Shown here: piece by piece, positions 11,125 to 23,400 of the stretch
How the letters are laid out: each line of letters opens with the position of its first letter
How positions within the stretch are numbered: position 1 is the first letter of the stretch
NCBI GenBank assembly: GCA_958295665.1
Contig: OY282560.1
Location: forward strand, 273,346,177-273,410,176
Origin: Tipula vernalis
Lineage: Eukaryota; Arthropoda; Insecta; Diptera; Tipulidae
Length of the DNA stretch: 64,000 nucleotides
Direction of reading: 5' to 3'
Program-made: the position numbers and the translations under genes
The notes under the pieces: model-generated
Told to the model about the DNA's origin: nothing
The model's input: only the letters and a program-made list of their open reading frames with translations
The model's database searches: none

Positions 11125-11136
11125 TAATTTAAATAT
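11125..11136. repeat. Jockey target-site duplication, 5' side
   Basis: TAATTTAAATAT, identical to 3576-3587. The Jockey 5' end on the minus strand therefore begins GAAAGGGGGCTTAAG. Confidence 0.88.
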
Positions 11137-11770
11137 AAATTTAAAAAGACTACCGGAAATGTAGGTTTATATGTGATTATTATTGTTGTTGAGAATTAAT
11201 TTTCTATTTGAGATTTGAATTGATTTTAGGTTAATTTACATTCGAGTTTTTGCAGAGGCGGATAGCCCCCATCTTCTCTATATTAAAATTGCGCTTTCTT
11301 GTGTCATTGACATTATGTTTTACATTTATTTATTGAATTTTTTTGTTTTTAATTTAAATCTAATTAATGTAATAATTTTTATTTTATATAACAAAACACA
11401 ATTAATTTGGTTCTGTCACTTTCTTATTGTGAGTAAAATATTTATTTTTGTTTGAAAATTCGAATTACAACAACAATGTTAACTTTTATTCTGTCATAAT
11501 AACAACAACAATATAACAATAACTTTTATTCTTATTAATTACTTAATTAAGAACATTTGGGTTGTTCAAGTTCATCTGTTTATATTGCAAACGTAGAATT
11601 TTCAGAAATGTGTTCCTTGTGCGTAACGCCAGATGCATGATTCATTTACTTTTTTTTAAATTAAAATTTTGAGAGTGCAGAGCTTAAGATAAATTAACCA
11701 AAGTAAATACTTATTGTTAATTTAGATTTTACTTATAAAATAAAAATTTAATAAATTTACAGGTTCATCA
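11137..11770. other. A/T-rich spacer without recognisable gene
   Basis: Between the full-length Jockey duplication and the older Jockey 3' region. Only A/T-rich sequence and short words; nothing recognised. Confidence 0.5.
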
Positions 11771-12096
11771 GTCTGAGTGGGTATGTTCTTCTCAGACACC
11801 TAAATCGGGCCTGTTTTAGTATATTCCTTGCCAATTCGTTGGGACATGCTTCTAGTTTTGAGTGTTATTTCCAACTGAATTCTTTAATGATTTTAATTCC
11901 AAGGTCGTCGGGTTCATTGCAGGAGTTCTCTGATTAAAGCGCTGGTGAATCTCCATAATTTGATACCATATGTCTTTATACAATGAAGCTTTATTGGTTA
12001 ATGACAACTGAGATTTTCTTTCCACCCGCCAATACATTCTGGAAAATGTAATTTTTATTTGGCTGCGCTTTATTTCCATATGATTTTTCCACGTAA

Positions 12097-12130
12097 AGGT
12101 TGATTCTCACTATACGTTCCGGCTCCGTTC
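12097..12130 (+). repeat. PIF left terminal inverted repeat
   Basis: 34-bp match to the inverted 24951-24984, starting AGGTTGATTCTC. Confidence 0.85.
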
Positions 12131-13629
12131 TATTACCGTTACATATACGTTCAGCTAAATTCCTGTCTATTCACATTTCCCGTTCTTGATCCATCTCGAT
12201 TCGTCTAGTAAAAGTACTTAATCCTACACTGAAAAAAATCCAGCATCAATGTAGACAAAAACTGCATTAATATTAAGAAAAATTCGTTAAAATTGAGCCG
12301 ATACGACCCTTCGTTAATAGAACGAAAATCATACGTTAATATAGTGAAACAGATAAACATTTTTATTTTAATCTTGACTACTTACGTTGTAGTATTTATG
12401 ACTCGATTCATATAAGATATGAAAAACGTTATAATATTAATGCAGCTAATAGCATTTGTGGATGAATAGGTTCTTATTATTAACGTAAGAAATAGAAGAT
12501 AAGATGAAATTTTTTATAATACTAATGAAATGGTAAATCACATTAACGACTAAATTCATATATTTAAGTTAGAAATTCATTATTCATATGTAGGAAGAAT
12601 GGAGTGCACAGTGGTTATGAATAATTCACAAATATGATGATTATTTTCATAAATATATTGAAAATAATTCATAAAATGCAGGAACGGGTTCATAATTGAT
12701 AATCAAGATTACATAATATTTATATATATATACATATATTGATTCATAGTAAGAATGCAAATTTTTGTGTTGTTTGATGATTAAATTCGTAAAATCTGTA
12801 CAGCACAGTTGTAAAGAAATAAAAAACTTAAAATTTCGTTTTGTAATTCCTTTATTTTTTTGTTTTCTTCTATTTGTTTTTAAAATGCAGTCAATTTAAT
12901 TTCATAAAAATAAACTTTATTTTTAAAATAAATACAATTAATAATTAAAAAATATAATCTAATATATAATTACCCAATTCATTCACAGACTCCAGAACGC
13001 TTTTCTTATATTTTCGATTTACATGACCAATTGTTATAACGTAGTAGCCTGAGTGATATAGGTGTCAACCTGTTAACAACAAATTTCGAAAAATAAATGT
13101 TTTGAGTTCGATTCTCACTACCAAAGTTGCGTATTAATTTTCTTCAATTTTTGTTTCATAACGGCATTTTATTTTGGTTTACGAAATGAAAAACAAGTTT
13201 TGTGTTACACAAATTGAAAATATAACATTTTGTATTGTACACACCATAAATATAAAAAATAATAAAAAATATTTGCTCGTATACAGACAAGGGGTATCTA
13301 ATATATAATTACCCAATTAATTCTCTGCCTCTGGAACGCTTTTCTTATATTTCCAATTTACATCTCCATATTTTCTAACTCAGTAGCCTAAAGGCATTGC
13401 CACATAGAAAACGAACGAACGATTTTTTAAACCGAAATTTCCAATTTTTAACAAATTTTGTATTTCTACAATGAAAAAATTATTTACAAATTATACAAAT
13501 TTATGAAAGCCATAATAGTAATAAAAAAAAAAAAATAAATTCAAGATTTTCCTTAAAGCAACTTCATTTTCATCTTTTGTCGGACGACGAGTCGAATTTC
13601 GTCCGACAATAGTTATTTATGGTACTAGT

Positions 13630-14205
13630 GAGCAAAACGAGATATTATCCATGAGGGATAAGTTTGTCCCACGAGGCGTTAGCCGAGTGGGACATTATCC
13701 TGAGTGGATATTACCTCTTTGCTCACGGGTGGCATACAACGTTTTATCCACTTTTGTTGAAATAAATTTCGTAAATTAATAAGAAATAGTTCCATTTTGT
13801 GTTTTCACAATGGAGCATTGAATTTTGAAATGTATTTTATCATAGTGACCGTTGTTTAAATTGTCATGGTGCACTTTAATTTAACTAATTTTTGGAATAT
13901 AGTTTTTCACTCAATTTGACTACGAATAGTTTTCCAATGACTACTCAACATTTTGTTACACCAAATATAACTCACGTTGCCCCTAGCAGCGTGGGTTATA
14001 CAATAACAATGGGTTATTTTACATTTTCTTTATTTGAAATCAGCATAGTTATCGGGCTATTATATATCAAAAGTGGATAATAGTTATTTGTGTATCAAGA
14101 GCGCAAAGTGCCAGTTTGTCACGCGAGAAAGGAAATTGCTGGCCGACGGGACGGAGGCCAGCAACCTTTCGAGCGTGAAAAACAACTTTGCGGACGTGTT
14201 TCACA
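13630..14205. repeat. Paired GC-rich palindromic blocks
   Basis: 13640-13735 contains GATAAGTTTGTCCCAC and GTGGGACATTATCC in opposite orientation. 14098-14200 contains TTGCTGGCC and GGCCAGCAA around a short GC-rich loop, nested in a longer stem with GCAAAGT/AACTTTGC. Both stand out from about 70% A/T surroundings. The intervening 13892-14080 frame encodes nothing recognised. Confidence 0.6.
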
Positions 14206-14421
14206 CTTTATTTTTCCTACAATCATTTTAAAAAATATAATAAAAAGATAATTTTGTAGTAAAATTTACTATACTGACAATACGATTTTATTTTAGGACC
14301 GACATTTTGTTCAATCGAGTAGTCAAAGATTTTTTTTATTTTTCATAAGGAAAAACAAAAATTTGGTTTGATGTTTTATACAAACATCAGTCTTTCTTAA
14401 AAATAGCGTGCGGTTTAAAGT

Positions 14422-14456
14422 TTTGTCACACGTTTCTAAGAGAAACGTGTGACAAA
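14422..14456. repeat. Perfect 16-bp hairpin inside the Harbinger-type element
   Basis: TTTGTCACACGTTTCT, loop AAG, then the exact complement AGAAACGTGTGACAAA. Confidence 0.85.
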
Positions 14457-15090
14457 GTAATTTGTTTATTAACTATCAAAAAACAGACACTTTGGGCTTT
14501 GAAAACAGAGAAAAAAAGCCTGCTTTTCACGGCGATTGTAGGAAAAAGATTAAAATGCGTTTTCTTTAATGAACATTTTGGAATTTTAACAAGTTTTTTT
14601 GTTGTTATGATAGCTTTCATAAATTTGAAACATTTTTAATAATTTTGGCATTGTACAAATAACAGCTTTATCAAAAAATAAAATTGTCGGTTTAAAAAAT
14701 CGTTCGTTCGTTTTCTATGTGGCAATGCCTTAAGTGATGTAAGTGTTGACGATTTGACAATGACATATAGTATTAACACAAACTTCGTTTTCTTACAGAA
14801 AACGTTTCGGTTCGTATTAATTTTAATAATATTTCTTTTTCATAACGGCATTTTATTGGTTTAGATAATCATCTGGTGTATCCTTGTGACTATACAAAGT
14901 GTGTCGTATTATTTCTTGCGGAACCTTAAAATTAAATTAAAATGTTTTCGGTTGTCTTATAATAATATTGAACAGTTCAACAGTAATATAAAGTTTTATG
15001 TGATGCATTAATACACCTAAAATGAATAATTTTACCGTTTATATGCAAGTACGAAGTGAATTTTCGATTGTGTACATTTTGTGTTTTTGT

Positions 15091-15663
15091 CAGTGGGTGT
15101 TTTCTTTTATTCATCCTGGATATTCCGGATATTCCGAAAGTGGCGTAAATCGTTCTTTTATTCATTCCATTCCTTCTATTCCTTCTGTAGTCCATTCTTT
15201 TATTTATTCGGAAAACTCAGAATGTATTCTTTTTGTACTACATCAAACGGTGGAATAAAAAGAATATTTCATTTGACGTTTTGTAATTATGTTCGATGTT
15301 TACAATATAAACGATTAAATTGAATTAAATCGTACATATTATGGGAAATGAAATTATTAATTATGATACAATTAATCGTTTAAGGCGTAAAATAATAAAA
15401 AATAGTTTTGTATAGAGCTTGGCGGATATAAAAAGTCTCAGGTTATATTTTGTAAGATATATTTAATTATAGTGAAATTATTTATTTAATAAATTTAATT
15501 GGTTTCCTAATTATAAAAAAAAAATGCATCCTATGGAAAACGTATTCCATTTAATCCAATCCGTTCTTTTATTACATTACGTACGGAATATTCCGAGGTC
15601 ACGTGATCAATATTCTATTCCGCCTGTTCTTTCTGTGGAATGAATAAAAGAAAATACCCAGTG
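15091..15663. mobile_element. MITE-like inverted-repeat element (573 bp)
   Basis: The left end CAGTGGGTGTTTTCTTTTAT is matched by the inverted right end CACTGGGTATTTTCTTTTAT, both continuing TCAT; inside are many GGAATRGAATAAAAG and ATTCCG words. No clear target duplication, so the superfamily is open. No gene recognised. Confidence 0.6.
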
Positions 15664-16439
15664 ATATTACGGTATTGCATTTGTGATTAATATTACAGAG
15701 ATCCGAACCAGTCTAATAAAGGTGCATCGATTTGTTGCGATGTGAAGTGACATGAGTCGTAAATATGTGTGTTAAATTAATTCTTAATGATATGTAGATT
15801 TTTAAGTGATTGTGTTGTACAAAGTGAATACTGTTAGTCAACGTAAAAAATGTGTTAGTTGAACGGACACAGGTTTAATCAGGTTCAAAATGAGGATAAC
15901 AGATGATCTCAAAAATAGTTAATATGTCTGTGAAATTATACCCTGGATATGTATTAGTGCAAATTTTATCAACGATAGTTGTACATATTCTCAAACATAC
16001 GAATAGATGTATTCTCATTTATTATGATTTTGTTGAAGAATCTCATTTCGAATTTTGGATATGTGTATGTTGCTTGACCACTGTTATCTTTAGAGCGGAT
16101 TTCTAACGGTTTGGTTTATATAGTAACAAACACATGTGGATGTGATCGAATTTCATGAAATTTGTTCGCTTTTGTATTTTTTCCAATTTTTGCTCTTTAT
16201 CTCCACAACAAATAAATTTTTATCTGTGTTTATGTAGTTGGTGAAAAAATGGTGACAAAGTAAAAGCCAAAGGTTTTCTTATAAATTGTTACTCATTTGA
16301 CTAGCCATAGTACGGTTTCATGTAAAGAATTTTCCAGTTGAAAATACACACAAAATGCTAAGAAGGTTACTTTCTTATAAAAGTCGTTGTTAGTTACAGA
16401 AAGATTTTACGGTACGTTAAGCATTTATTGCAGCATTTA

Positions 16440-17200
16440 TAGTTTAAAGAAACGTTCCAATAGCTCTTAATGATGGACGAGATTGTAAACATCCGCCTTG
16501 TGGTAAATGTTGAGAGCTGAGTTATATCACGAATTGTTTTCTGGAAAAACAGTTAAAATTTCTACAGAACTTCTTGCTTTTAATAAGAGCGTTTTTGGTT
16601 ATTTGGCTTGCGGCAATTGGATCACCTTTGTGACAATTCGAAAATTAAGCATCTTGCGGTTCTTCAGAAACTTTTTCGCCAACCAGAAATTTATGATTAA
16701 TATCTGAACTTTAGCAAAGATTATTTGCAATTGCCTCATATGGTTCTCGGTAATGACTCAACAGGAATGTGTTTAGAAACAGGTAATTCTTACTACCTCC
16801 CACATCGTTATGAATTGAAAGAGATTAGCACAACGACTAAGCTTCATCTAGTTTTCGATGCCTCTTCAAGAACTTCTTCAAACTTTTTGGTTGGGCCGAT
16901 GGTTCAACAAAACATCTTCTCTATAGTACTTTAGTGGCAATATCTTTGACATTGCCAAAATGTATAGACAGATTTTGATGAAAAATTAGCAAATTGAACT
17001 TCAGCAAATTTGCTGGCGTAAAAATTCACATGTTTTGCTCCTTCAAGCCGGATTTAAACCAGCGGCTTACTGATTTGGTGGCCTAAAAATTCAGATAATC
17101 CATTGAAATGCTACAAGTTTCAAACGGTAACTTTTTCATCGGCGAAAATTTTCATCAAATTGTGGTCGTCTATCAGATAAAATTCATCTTTAGAAATTTT
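16440..17200 (+). pseudogene. BEL/Pao LTR retrotransposon pol fragment
   Basis: Frames at 16507-16707 and 16725-16934 read RAELYHELFSGKTVK and FGYLACG (the end of the protease region of BEL/Pao pol), then YLQLPHMVL, GMCLETGNSYYLPHRY, TTTKLHLVFDASSRTSS and VGPMVQQNIFSIVL, the conserved entry to the BEL/Pao RT. Frame changes and stops continue to about 17200. No LTRs were found around it. Only a few hundred bases of pol survive. Confidence 0.7.
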
Positions 17201-17209
17201 TTTTGATCT

Positions 17210-18180
17210 ATTAATGGTTATTTATTTGTGGTACATAGGGAATGATCTAGAATTTATTTCAGAGAATCAAATTTATACTTAATTAATTTTAAAATAGTTA
17301 TTATAAAGAATTAATGCATATTTTAAATTTAGGAATGCTTGAAGAACCTGAAACTACCTTACAGGAGTTGGAGCAGTAGATGAACTTTAAATTGTATTGT
17401 CTTGTGCTAAATAAATTACTAAAAATATATTACTAACAAATTTACTATCAACTACTTAGGTGTCTGGAACCGGGTTGAGTCTTTATTGCTAACATTCCTT
17501 TCCCATCCCTAGATTTTATTATATGTAAAAAGGTGTACGACGGCGGCCTGGCCAGGGGCGGATATCACAACTATTAGACTTATGTGGTTATCGATGTGGC
17601 GCGTTCCTTTACGGGGTGAAATATTGCTATGTTGGCTTCATGAAAAGCGGAGTATGATGGTATATATTTCCTTGGTAAGGGAGAGTTATGGTGTCGTGTT
17701 GCAACATGGGTATAGTCGTGGTATTCGCATTTATAATACGGGAGACTTGCTTAATGCTTGATCGTGCATCGCAAACGGCATTTTATTGGTTTAATACGAA
17801 TTGAGAAACATAAAATTTTGTATTGTAAAACAATGAGTATGTAATAAATTTTGTAAAACTAGTTATCAACATTTAGGCTGATACAGTAAATTATTTCATT
17901 CGATATTTCATCATTTCCAAAAAAAATTTAGCTTCGATTCTCACCAAGGACGTTTTGCATTATTTATTTATTTTTTATTTGTATTTGAAACCATAAAGTA
18001 AACCAAAGCAACCAACATGAATGGAACTGACAACTAGACATAATTTCTTTGAATTATTTACGTGCTTAAAAATTTCTCTGAAGTGATTGGAATATATAAT
18101 AATAACAATAAATTTAAGGAAACCCCGGACTCTATTGGTCAGGCTGTAACGTACCAAAATAACAATGAAAATTAAATCTG
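17210..18180. other. Spacer with a third SINE-like copy
   Basis: A/T-rich. 17520-17760 is a less A/T-rich block of unknown origin. 17766-17960 repeats the CGGCATTTTATTGGTTTA region and a TTCGATTCTCACC box of the 12.95-kb unit. No gene. Confidence 0.4.
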
Positions 18181-18189
18181 ATTTCTCTT

Positions 18190-18265
18190 ATGATTTGGGT
18201 TTCAGTGGTATGTACCGCACTGGACTAGCTAGGACTACAAAAGTCTTTGGTTCGATTCTCCTTAA
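18190..18265 (+). repeat. tRNA-like (SINE head) remnant
   Basis: GTTTCAGTGGTATG (18199-18212, A-box-like) and GGTTCGATTCTCC (18249-18261, B-box-like) with about 37 bp between them. The arms do not fold into a complete cloverleaf, so a SINE or tRNA-derived relic is more likely than a functional tRNA. Confidence 0.45.
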
Positions 18266-18279
18266 AGTTTTTTCTTTCC

Positions 18280-19939
18280 AATTTTTTAGTTTTTTTTTAA
18301 GTTTTATTATTATTTTTTTATTATTTATGTACTAACCAAATATTTTACTTTAAATTAAATATTGCTCTTTATAGTTACTACAGTAATTATACAAAAAAAA
18401 TAGATGGTATGCTTTTAAGATGCTCCTAAACATATGCTACTACTATTACAAATTATTTAAAAATTCTTATTTTGTCAATTATAGTAATATATGAACATTT
18501 TTCGGTAAAACATTTGTTTGAGGTTCGACTCTGCTCAATTCATGTTAGTTTTGTTTATCCGTTTTTTTTGTTTTACATAAAAACCCAGGCTCTGCCTTTT
18601 TGTCGGTCTGTAAGGTTTTGTGTGATGCCCCAACACATGTAACATCATTCTTAAAACCCCTTACTCTTTGGTTTCAGGTTTATTAAGGTACAATCATCCT
18701 TAAAAGCCTTTAATCTCGAGGTACTTTTACTCGGCTGAGAAATATCGATAAAAAATATCAAAAAAATATCAATTAGATAAGATATCAATCAAAACTATAG
18801 TTATTCTCTAAATTGTATAAGTCCTAGGACGGGCTGTACCCCCTAGTAGGATTAATAAACGACATATGTAGACAGGTTACATTCGAAATTGCTGATTTCT
18901 TCCATTTTCTTAGATGCTTTTATTTGCTTATGTTTGTTACCTGACTGATATGATCCAAATAGATACTCCAAAAGCGAGTTGAATTGATGATTTTCTCCAA
19001 GTGTTGCTGAAATACCTGAATTTACGGGATCGAAAAAATTTGGAATAGTAAACATTTTCTTACAGGCGCACTATAATAAAGCAGAGGTATTACTAACACA
19101 ATAATAAATCACACAAATTATAAATTTACACATTATTTATACAATGAATTTGGATTTTTTTTTTTTTTTATCGCTACGGACCATTTTTGTGTTTATGCCT
19201 GGTCCTAGTGGACCGCCACCCAAACCTAACCTATACAATGAATTTTAGGGTTTTTCACACAAAAGTGTTTGGAATAAGAACTAATCATCGATCACAAAAG
19301 CGATGATTTTATTTAAGTTCTTATTAAAACGAAAACTCGGACATAAAATACCATATTTACCTGATTTTCAACAAACAAAAATTATTTTAATTTCTCACGA
19401 TTTTTCAAACTATGTAAATCACCCTTTCAAGCCGCACGATAATAGTTAATAATAAAGCGTATGCAATTTATTTACATTCGTTGTCCCAATCATGATTCAA
19501 CTTTACGTAATTTTCGTAGATGCTAGAAGAAATTCATCCAATCATCAATAATACGAACAAATTCGTACACATTATGCAGTTATGAAATTTGATATATTCT
19601 GACAAATAAAAATGTAATGGAATCGTTTCGCATATGAATTTATTCGTAATATTCAAGTACTAGTCTTATTCATAAATATTATGAACTGTTCATAAATATG
19701 TTTTTTTAAATAAAATTATGCAAGTTTCACTAATACGCAAACAACATGTGAATGTATTATACGTATAATATAATAAACTAAACCATTTTTTTAGTTTATG
19801 AACTGTGATTCGTACTATTAACGCACCAATTTTCATGAATTTTTCTAAATTTTGTTTCTTTTTATGTAAATATAGTAATTTTTACTTTAATAGTACGAAT
19901 TATAATTAATGAACGTCAATCGTAAATAAAATGCACTAT
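18280..19939. other. Gene-free A/T-rich part of the CACTG element
   Basis: No coding similarity. It includes a fragment of the GPGGP-motif repeat at 19172-19235 and subterminal sequence of the CACTG element from about 19490. Confidence 0.45.
19172..19235 (+). repeat. Fragment of the GPGGP-motif repeat family
   Basis: GCTACGGACCATTTTTGTGT and ATGCCTGGTCCTAGTGGACC match the ORF start of the inverted repeat at 50.2-51.9 kb; one extra base breaks the frame here and the match ends after CCCAAACCTAACC. A T run precedes it. Confidence 0.65.
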
Positions 19940-20489
19940 ATTTTTTTCAGTGTAGCTGTTACTATACTAGATGAAAAAGCTAAGTTAAAAATAAAAAAAC
20001 GACGATTTTGGGTGCACAATGTGTTAAAGAAAAGAAATACGACGGGGAATATACAACACTATTTAGAGAACTGAGTGATAACGAAACCAAATTTTTTCAG
20101 TATTTCCGCATGTCAAAATGCTATACATCATTGAACCAGCGATAATAAAACAAAATACAGTATTCAGGGAAGCGATAACAGCCAAACAAAATCGCTGTGT
20201 TTGTTTAGGGTAATTTGTTTAATTTTTATTATTATCATTGTAAGTCATTTTTTTCAATATTTGAATCATCATAAAATGATGCTATGTATGAATCAGCTGT
20301 AGAATTTGAAGTACCAGGAGTGGGTGTAGGCGGTTGAAGGGGTAGGAGGTTGTGGAAATTATAATTGTTGCTAGCAGTGGGTTGTTGTTGTTGAAACTCA
20401 GAAGGTGCGTTTGAAAGTTGATTGGTTGTTTGAATTTATTCCAGTTCCATATCTTGCACCAAATTAAAGATCTTACTTTCAGCAATGTT

Positions 20490-23400
20490 TCTATAATACT
20501 TTTTATTTTTATTTTTATTTTTTATTTATTACGACTAAGTTATTACAACTCATTTAGCAATTTTTCTTTTTTATTTTAATTCTCTGTTAGTTGGGCTATA
20601 ACACAGTAGTTATTCCCAGTGGGCCCAGATCTTCCGGTTACATCAGAAACTTTCAGTCCTGAGAAACTAAATCAAGCGGCTTCATTCTCTTTAGCCGTCT
20701 TGTCACTGCGCTGTCGACGTCGTTGACAATAGGTTGAATATCCGTATTTTCATGGAGTTGTAAACGCTGGATATATTTTTTGGCATTTTTTGTGATTTCT
20801 TCGTTGACGGTTTCCATCTTTAGATCCCTATGTAGATTTTCGTTTCTAATATAACAAGGTGTATTGACAATGCATCGCAGTACTTTGTTCTGGAACGTTT
20901 GTATAAATTTAACGTTCGTTATCTTTGTGCATCCCCAGAGCTGGATGCCATAGGTTCATACAGGCTTAAGTGTTTGCCTGAATAAAAGCAGCTTATTGTC
21001 AATGGTAAGCTCACTATTTCTTCCAATGAGCCAATAAATTTTTCTGAACTTTATATCCAATTCTTGCATTTTTTTCTTAACATGCTCTTTCCATTTTAAC
21101 TTGGCGTCGAGCGTCATACCTAGATATTTTGCCGTGTTCGCATGTGGTATTTCCTGCCTATTTATGTAAATAGGTAAGTGATCGACTTTTAGATAGGTGA
21201 AGGTTGTGCGAATTGATTTTAGCTCATTCAATTTTAATCTCCATTTTTTTGTCCAGTGGACAATCTCATTCACAGTGTGCTGTAATTTGCTTGTTGTTTC
21301 TTCGATTGTATTTCCAACCGCCAAGATTGCTGTATCATCCGCAAAGGTTGCAATATCTGTTTATCCAGTAATAGGAATAAAGCAAATACAAGACTGGTCC
21401 GAGCACGCTCCCTTGTGGTACGCCTGCTTTAATTCTCTTGAGTGATGAGAACTCTCCTTCATATTTCACTCTGAAATATCTTCTTTCATTGTATGATTTT
21501 AATATCTCATAGAACTGCTTAGGAAGGTCGCGACATAATTTATATTCCAATCCTCGATACCAGACTCGGTCAAAGGCCTGGGCAACATCAAGGAAAACTC
21601 CAGGACATACCTTTTTGTTTTCAAGCGTATTCTCAATCACGTTAGTGACTATGTGTACCTGCTCTATGGTGGAGTGTTTTTCTCTGAAACCAAATTGATG
21701 CGATGGTAACAGGTGTCTTTCTTCAATCAGACGTCTCATCCTTTTGAGGAGTAATTTTTCGAAGAGTTTGGACAATGATGGTAATACAGATATAGGTCTG
21801 TATGACGTTTTCTCATTAGGTTGCTTATTAGGCTTAGGTATCATTATAACATCTGCTATTTTCCACTGGTGAGGAACATATTTCATTCTAAAAGCTGCGT
21901 TAATTATGTGTAGCAACTTCTTAAGACATTTTCCTGGCAAATTTTTAATAACTTTTCCCGTAATAAGATCATATCCAGGAGCCTTTTTTGCATTTAGGTT
22001 ATGTTTAATTTTATTTTTGAGTTCTTTCATTGTAACTGGTTGTATGTCTAACTCATCTTCTTTTTGCATTAGAAAGGTATTATTATCTGCTGTTTGTCTA
22101 GTCAAAGGTTGGAACGTCTCTTTCAGATGTTCAGCAAAAAGATCAGCTTTATCTTTGGGGCTTTTGGTCCAAGTACCATCTGCTTTTTTAATTGGCGGCA
22201 CCTGCTCTTTTGCTCTCTTTAGTCCCTTTGTAGCTTTCCATAAAGAGTATTCGCTTTCTTTGTGGCCAGAAAGATTTATTGAATATTTGTTAAAGCTTAC
22301 CGCTTTGGTTTCTTGTATTAACTTCTGCAGCTTATTTTTGAGCTGATTGAAGATAGTTTTGCTCTCCGGTGCTCGATTTTTATGCCAGATTTTGCGAGCT
22401 TTCCTCTTTTCTCTGACCAGATTTCTTATTTCCTGTGTATATGTTTCATTCTTGTGAAATTTATTTTTGGCAGGGGGAGTGCTTTCCCATGCTGCGGTCT
22501 GTATATTGCTTATGAGCAGCTCTACTTCTCTTTCAAGTTGTGTTCGGTTTTTGATTGGGACTTGACTTTAAGATCAAAACTTTCTTCAATTAAAAATGCG
22601 AATTTTCCCCAATTGGTCTTCCCGCTTGTTAACCTTGGTGGCTTTTCTTTTTCAATTATTGTTTCACTGATCGTAAGTATGATTGGAGAATGAGGATAAA
22701 CCTTCATTATTTTCGATGTGGATATAGTTTTCTGAAATACCTTTGGCTATGAAAAAGTCAATCACGTCTGGTATTTTGTTTGTATCCGTTGGCCAGTAAG
22801 TAGGAATACCACTTGAATGAAATTCGCAGTTTATTTGATGTCCAGCTTCCAATAGTTCTCTACCTTTAGGTGATATTAGCCTCGAACCCCAATGCGTATG
22901 TTTGGCATTGAAGTCTCCTCCTATGACGAAATTTGAGCCCATCATTTTGAGCATTGAGAGGTAATCATCCTTTTTAAGTTGATGTCTTGGTGGACAATAT
23001 ATCGCAGCAACCCGCAGCTTCTTGTAATTGTTTAGTTGCACGCTAAGTGATACAATTTGCATTGTCTCTATTTCGAGTTTGACATCTTCAAAGTGTTTGA
23101 TGTTTTCTCTGATGAATATTGTTGCTCCACCCCTAGCTCTTTCTGCTGGATGTATAGAATGGTAACAAGAGTAACCATTTATTTTTGCATAAGACTTTCT
23201 AGTGAAATGGCTCTCTGCTATTAAGCATATTATATCAATTTTTTCTGTAGTCAAAAAGATTTCTAGCTCTGGAAGATGCTGTAGAAGTCCATTAGCATTC
23301 CAGGTTAATATTCTTAGTATTATGTTCATTTTTTTTTGGAGTGAAGGATCAAAAGATCAAGCAACTTTTTTGCTAGAAATCTCCTTAATTTTTTCTCGAT

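Larger units (their letters stand above)
13392..14730. mobile_element. Non-autonomous Harbinger-type element, 1339 bp, TSD TAA
   Basis: Inverted repeats of about 44 bp start AGGCATTGCCACATAGAAAA and continue CGAACGAACGATTTTTTAAACCG (left 13392-13435, right 14687-14730). TAA flanks both sides (13389-13391 and 14731-14733). The uninterrupted sister unit at 13047-13056 reads CCTGAGTGAT where the filled site reads CCTAA...TAAGTGAT, confirming an insertion with a 3-bp duplication. No transposase. The interior has two GC-rich palindromic stretches and a perfect hairpin. Confidence 0.8.
12956..14950 (+). repeat. Tandemly duplicated SINE-like unit (about 340 bp)
   Basis: Unit 1 spans 12956-13296 and unit 2 spans 13297-13391 plus 14731-about 14950, interrupted by a transposon. 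Both start CTAATATATAATTACCCAAT, share GGAACGCTTTTCTTATATTT and GTAGCCT-AGTGAT, and share TTTCATAACGGCATTTTATT further on. Unit 1 contains TAGCCTGAGTGATA (13044-13057) and GAGTTCGATTCTC (13104-13116), resembling Pol III A and B boxes about 50 bp apart. A weaker copy lies at about 17766-17960. Confidence 0.6.
12227..19952. mobile_element. 7.7-kb element with CACTG termini (CACTA-like, non-autonomous)
   Basis: Left end CACTGAAAAAAAT (12227-12239) and the exact inverted copy ATTTTTTTCAGTG (19940-19952), flanked by TA on both sides (12225-12226 and 19953-19954). Next to the ends, A/T-rich stretches share words such as ATTCGTA, TTCATAA and TATTAACG in opposite orientation. No transposase of its own was recognised. 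CACTG ends with a 2-3-bp duplication fit the CACTA superfamily; a TA-inserting mariner-type element is an alternative. The interior holds later insertions (SINE-like units, a Harbinger MITE, BEL/Pao debris). Confidence 0.6.

Noticed and set aside
13892..14080. 62-codon frame between the palindromes of the Harbinger-type element
   Set aside because: No recognised domain and no second copy to test conservation.
18190..18265. Functional tRNA
   Set aside because: A- and B-box-like words exist, but the stems do not pair as a cloverleaf; kept as a SINE-like remnant.
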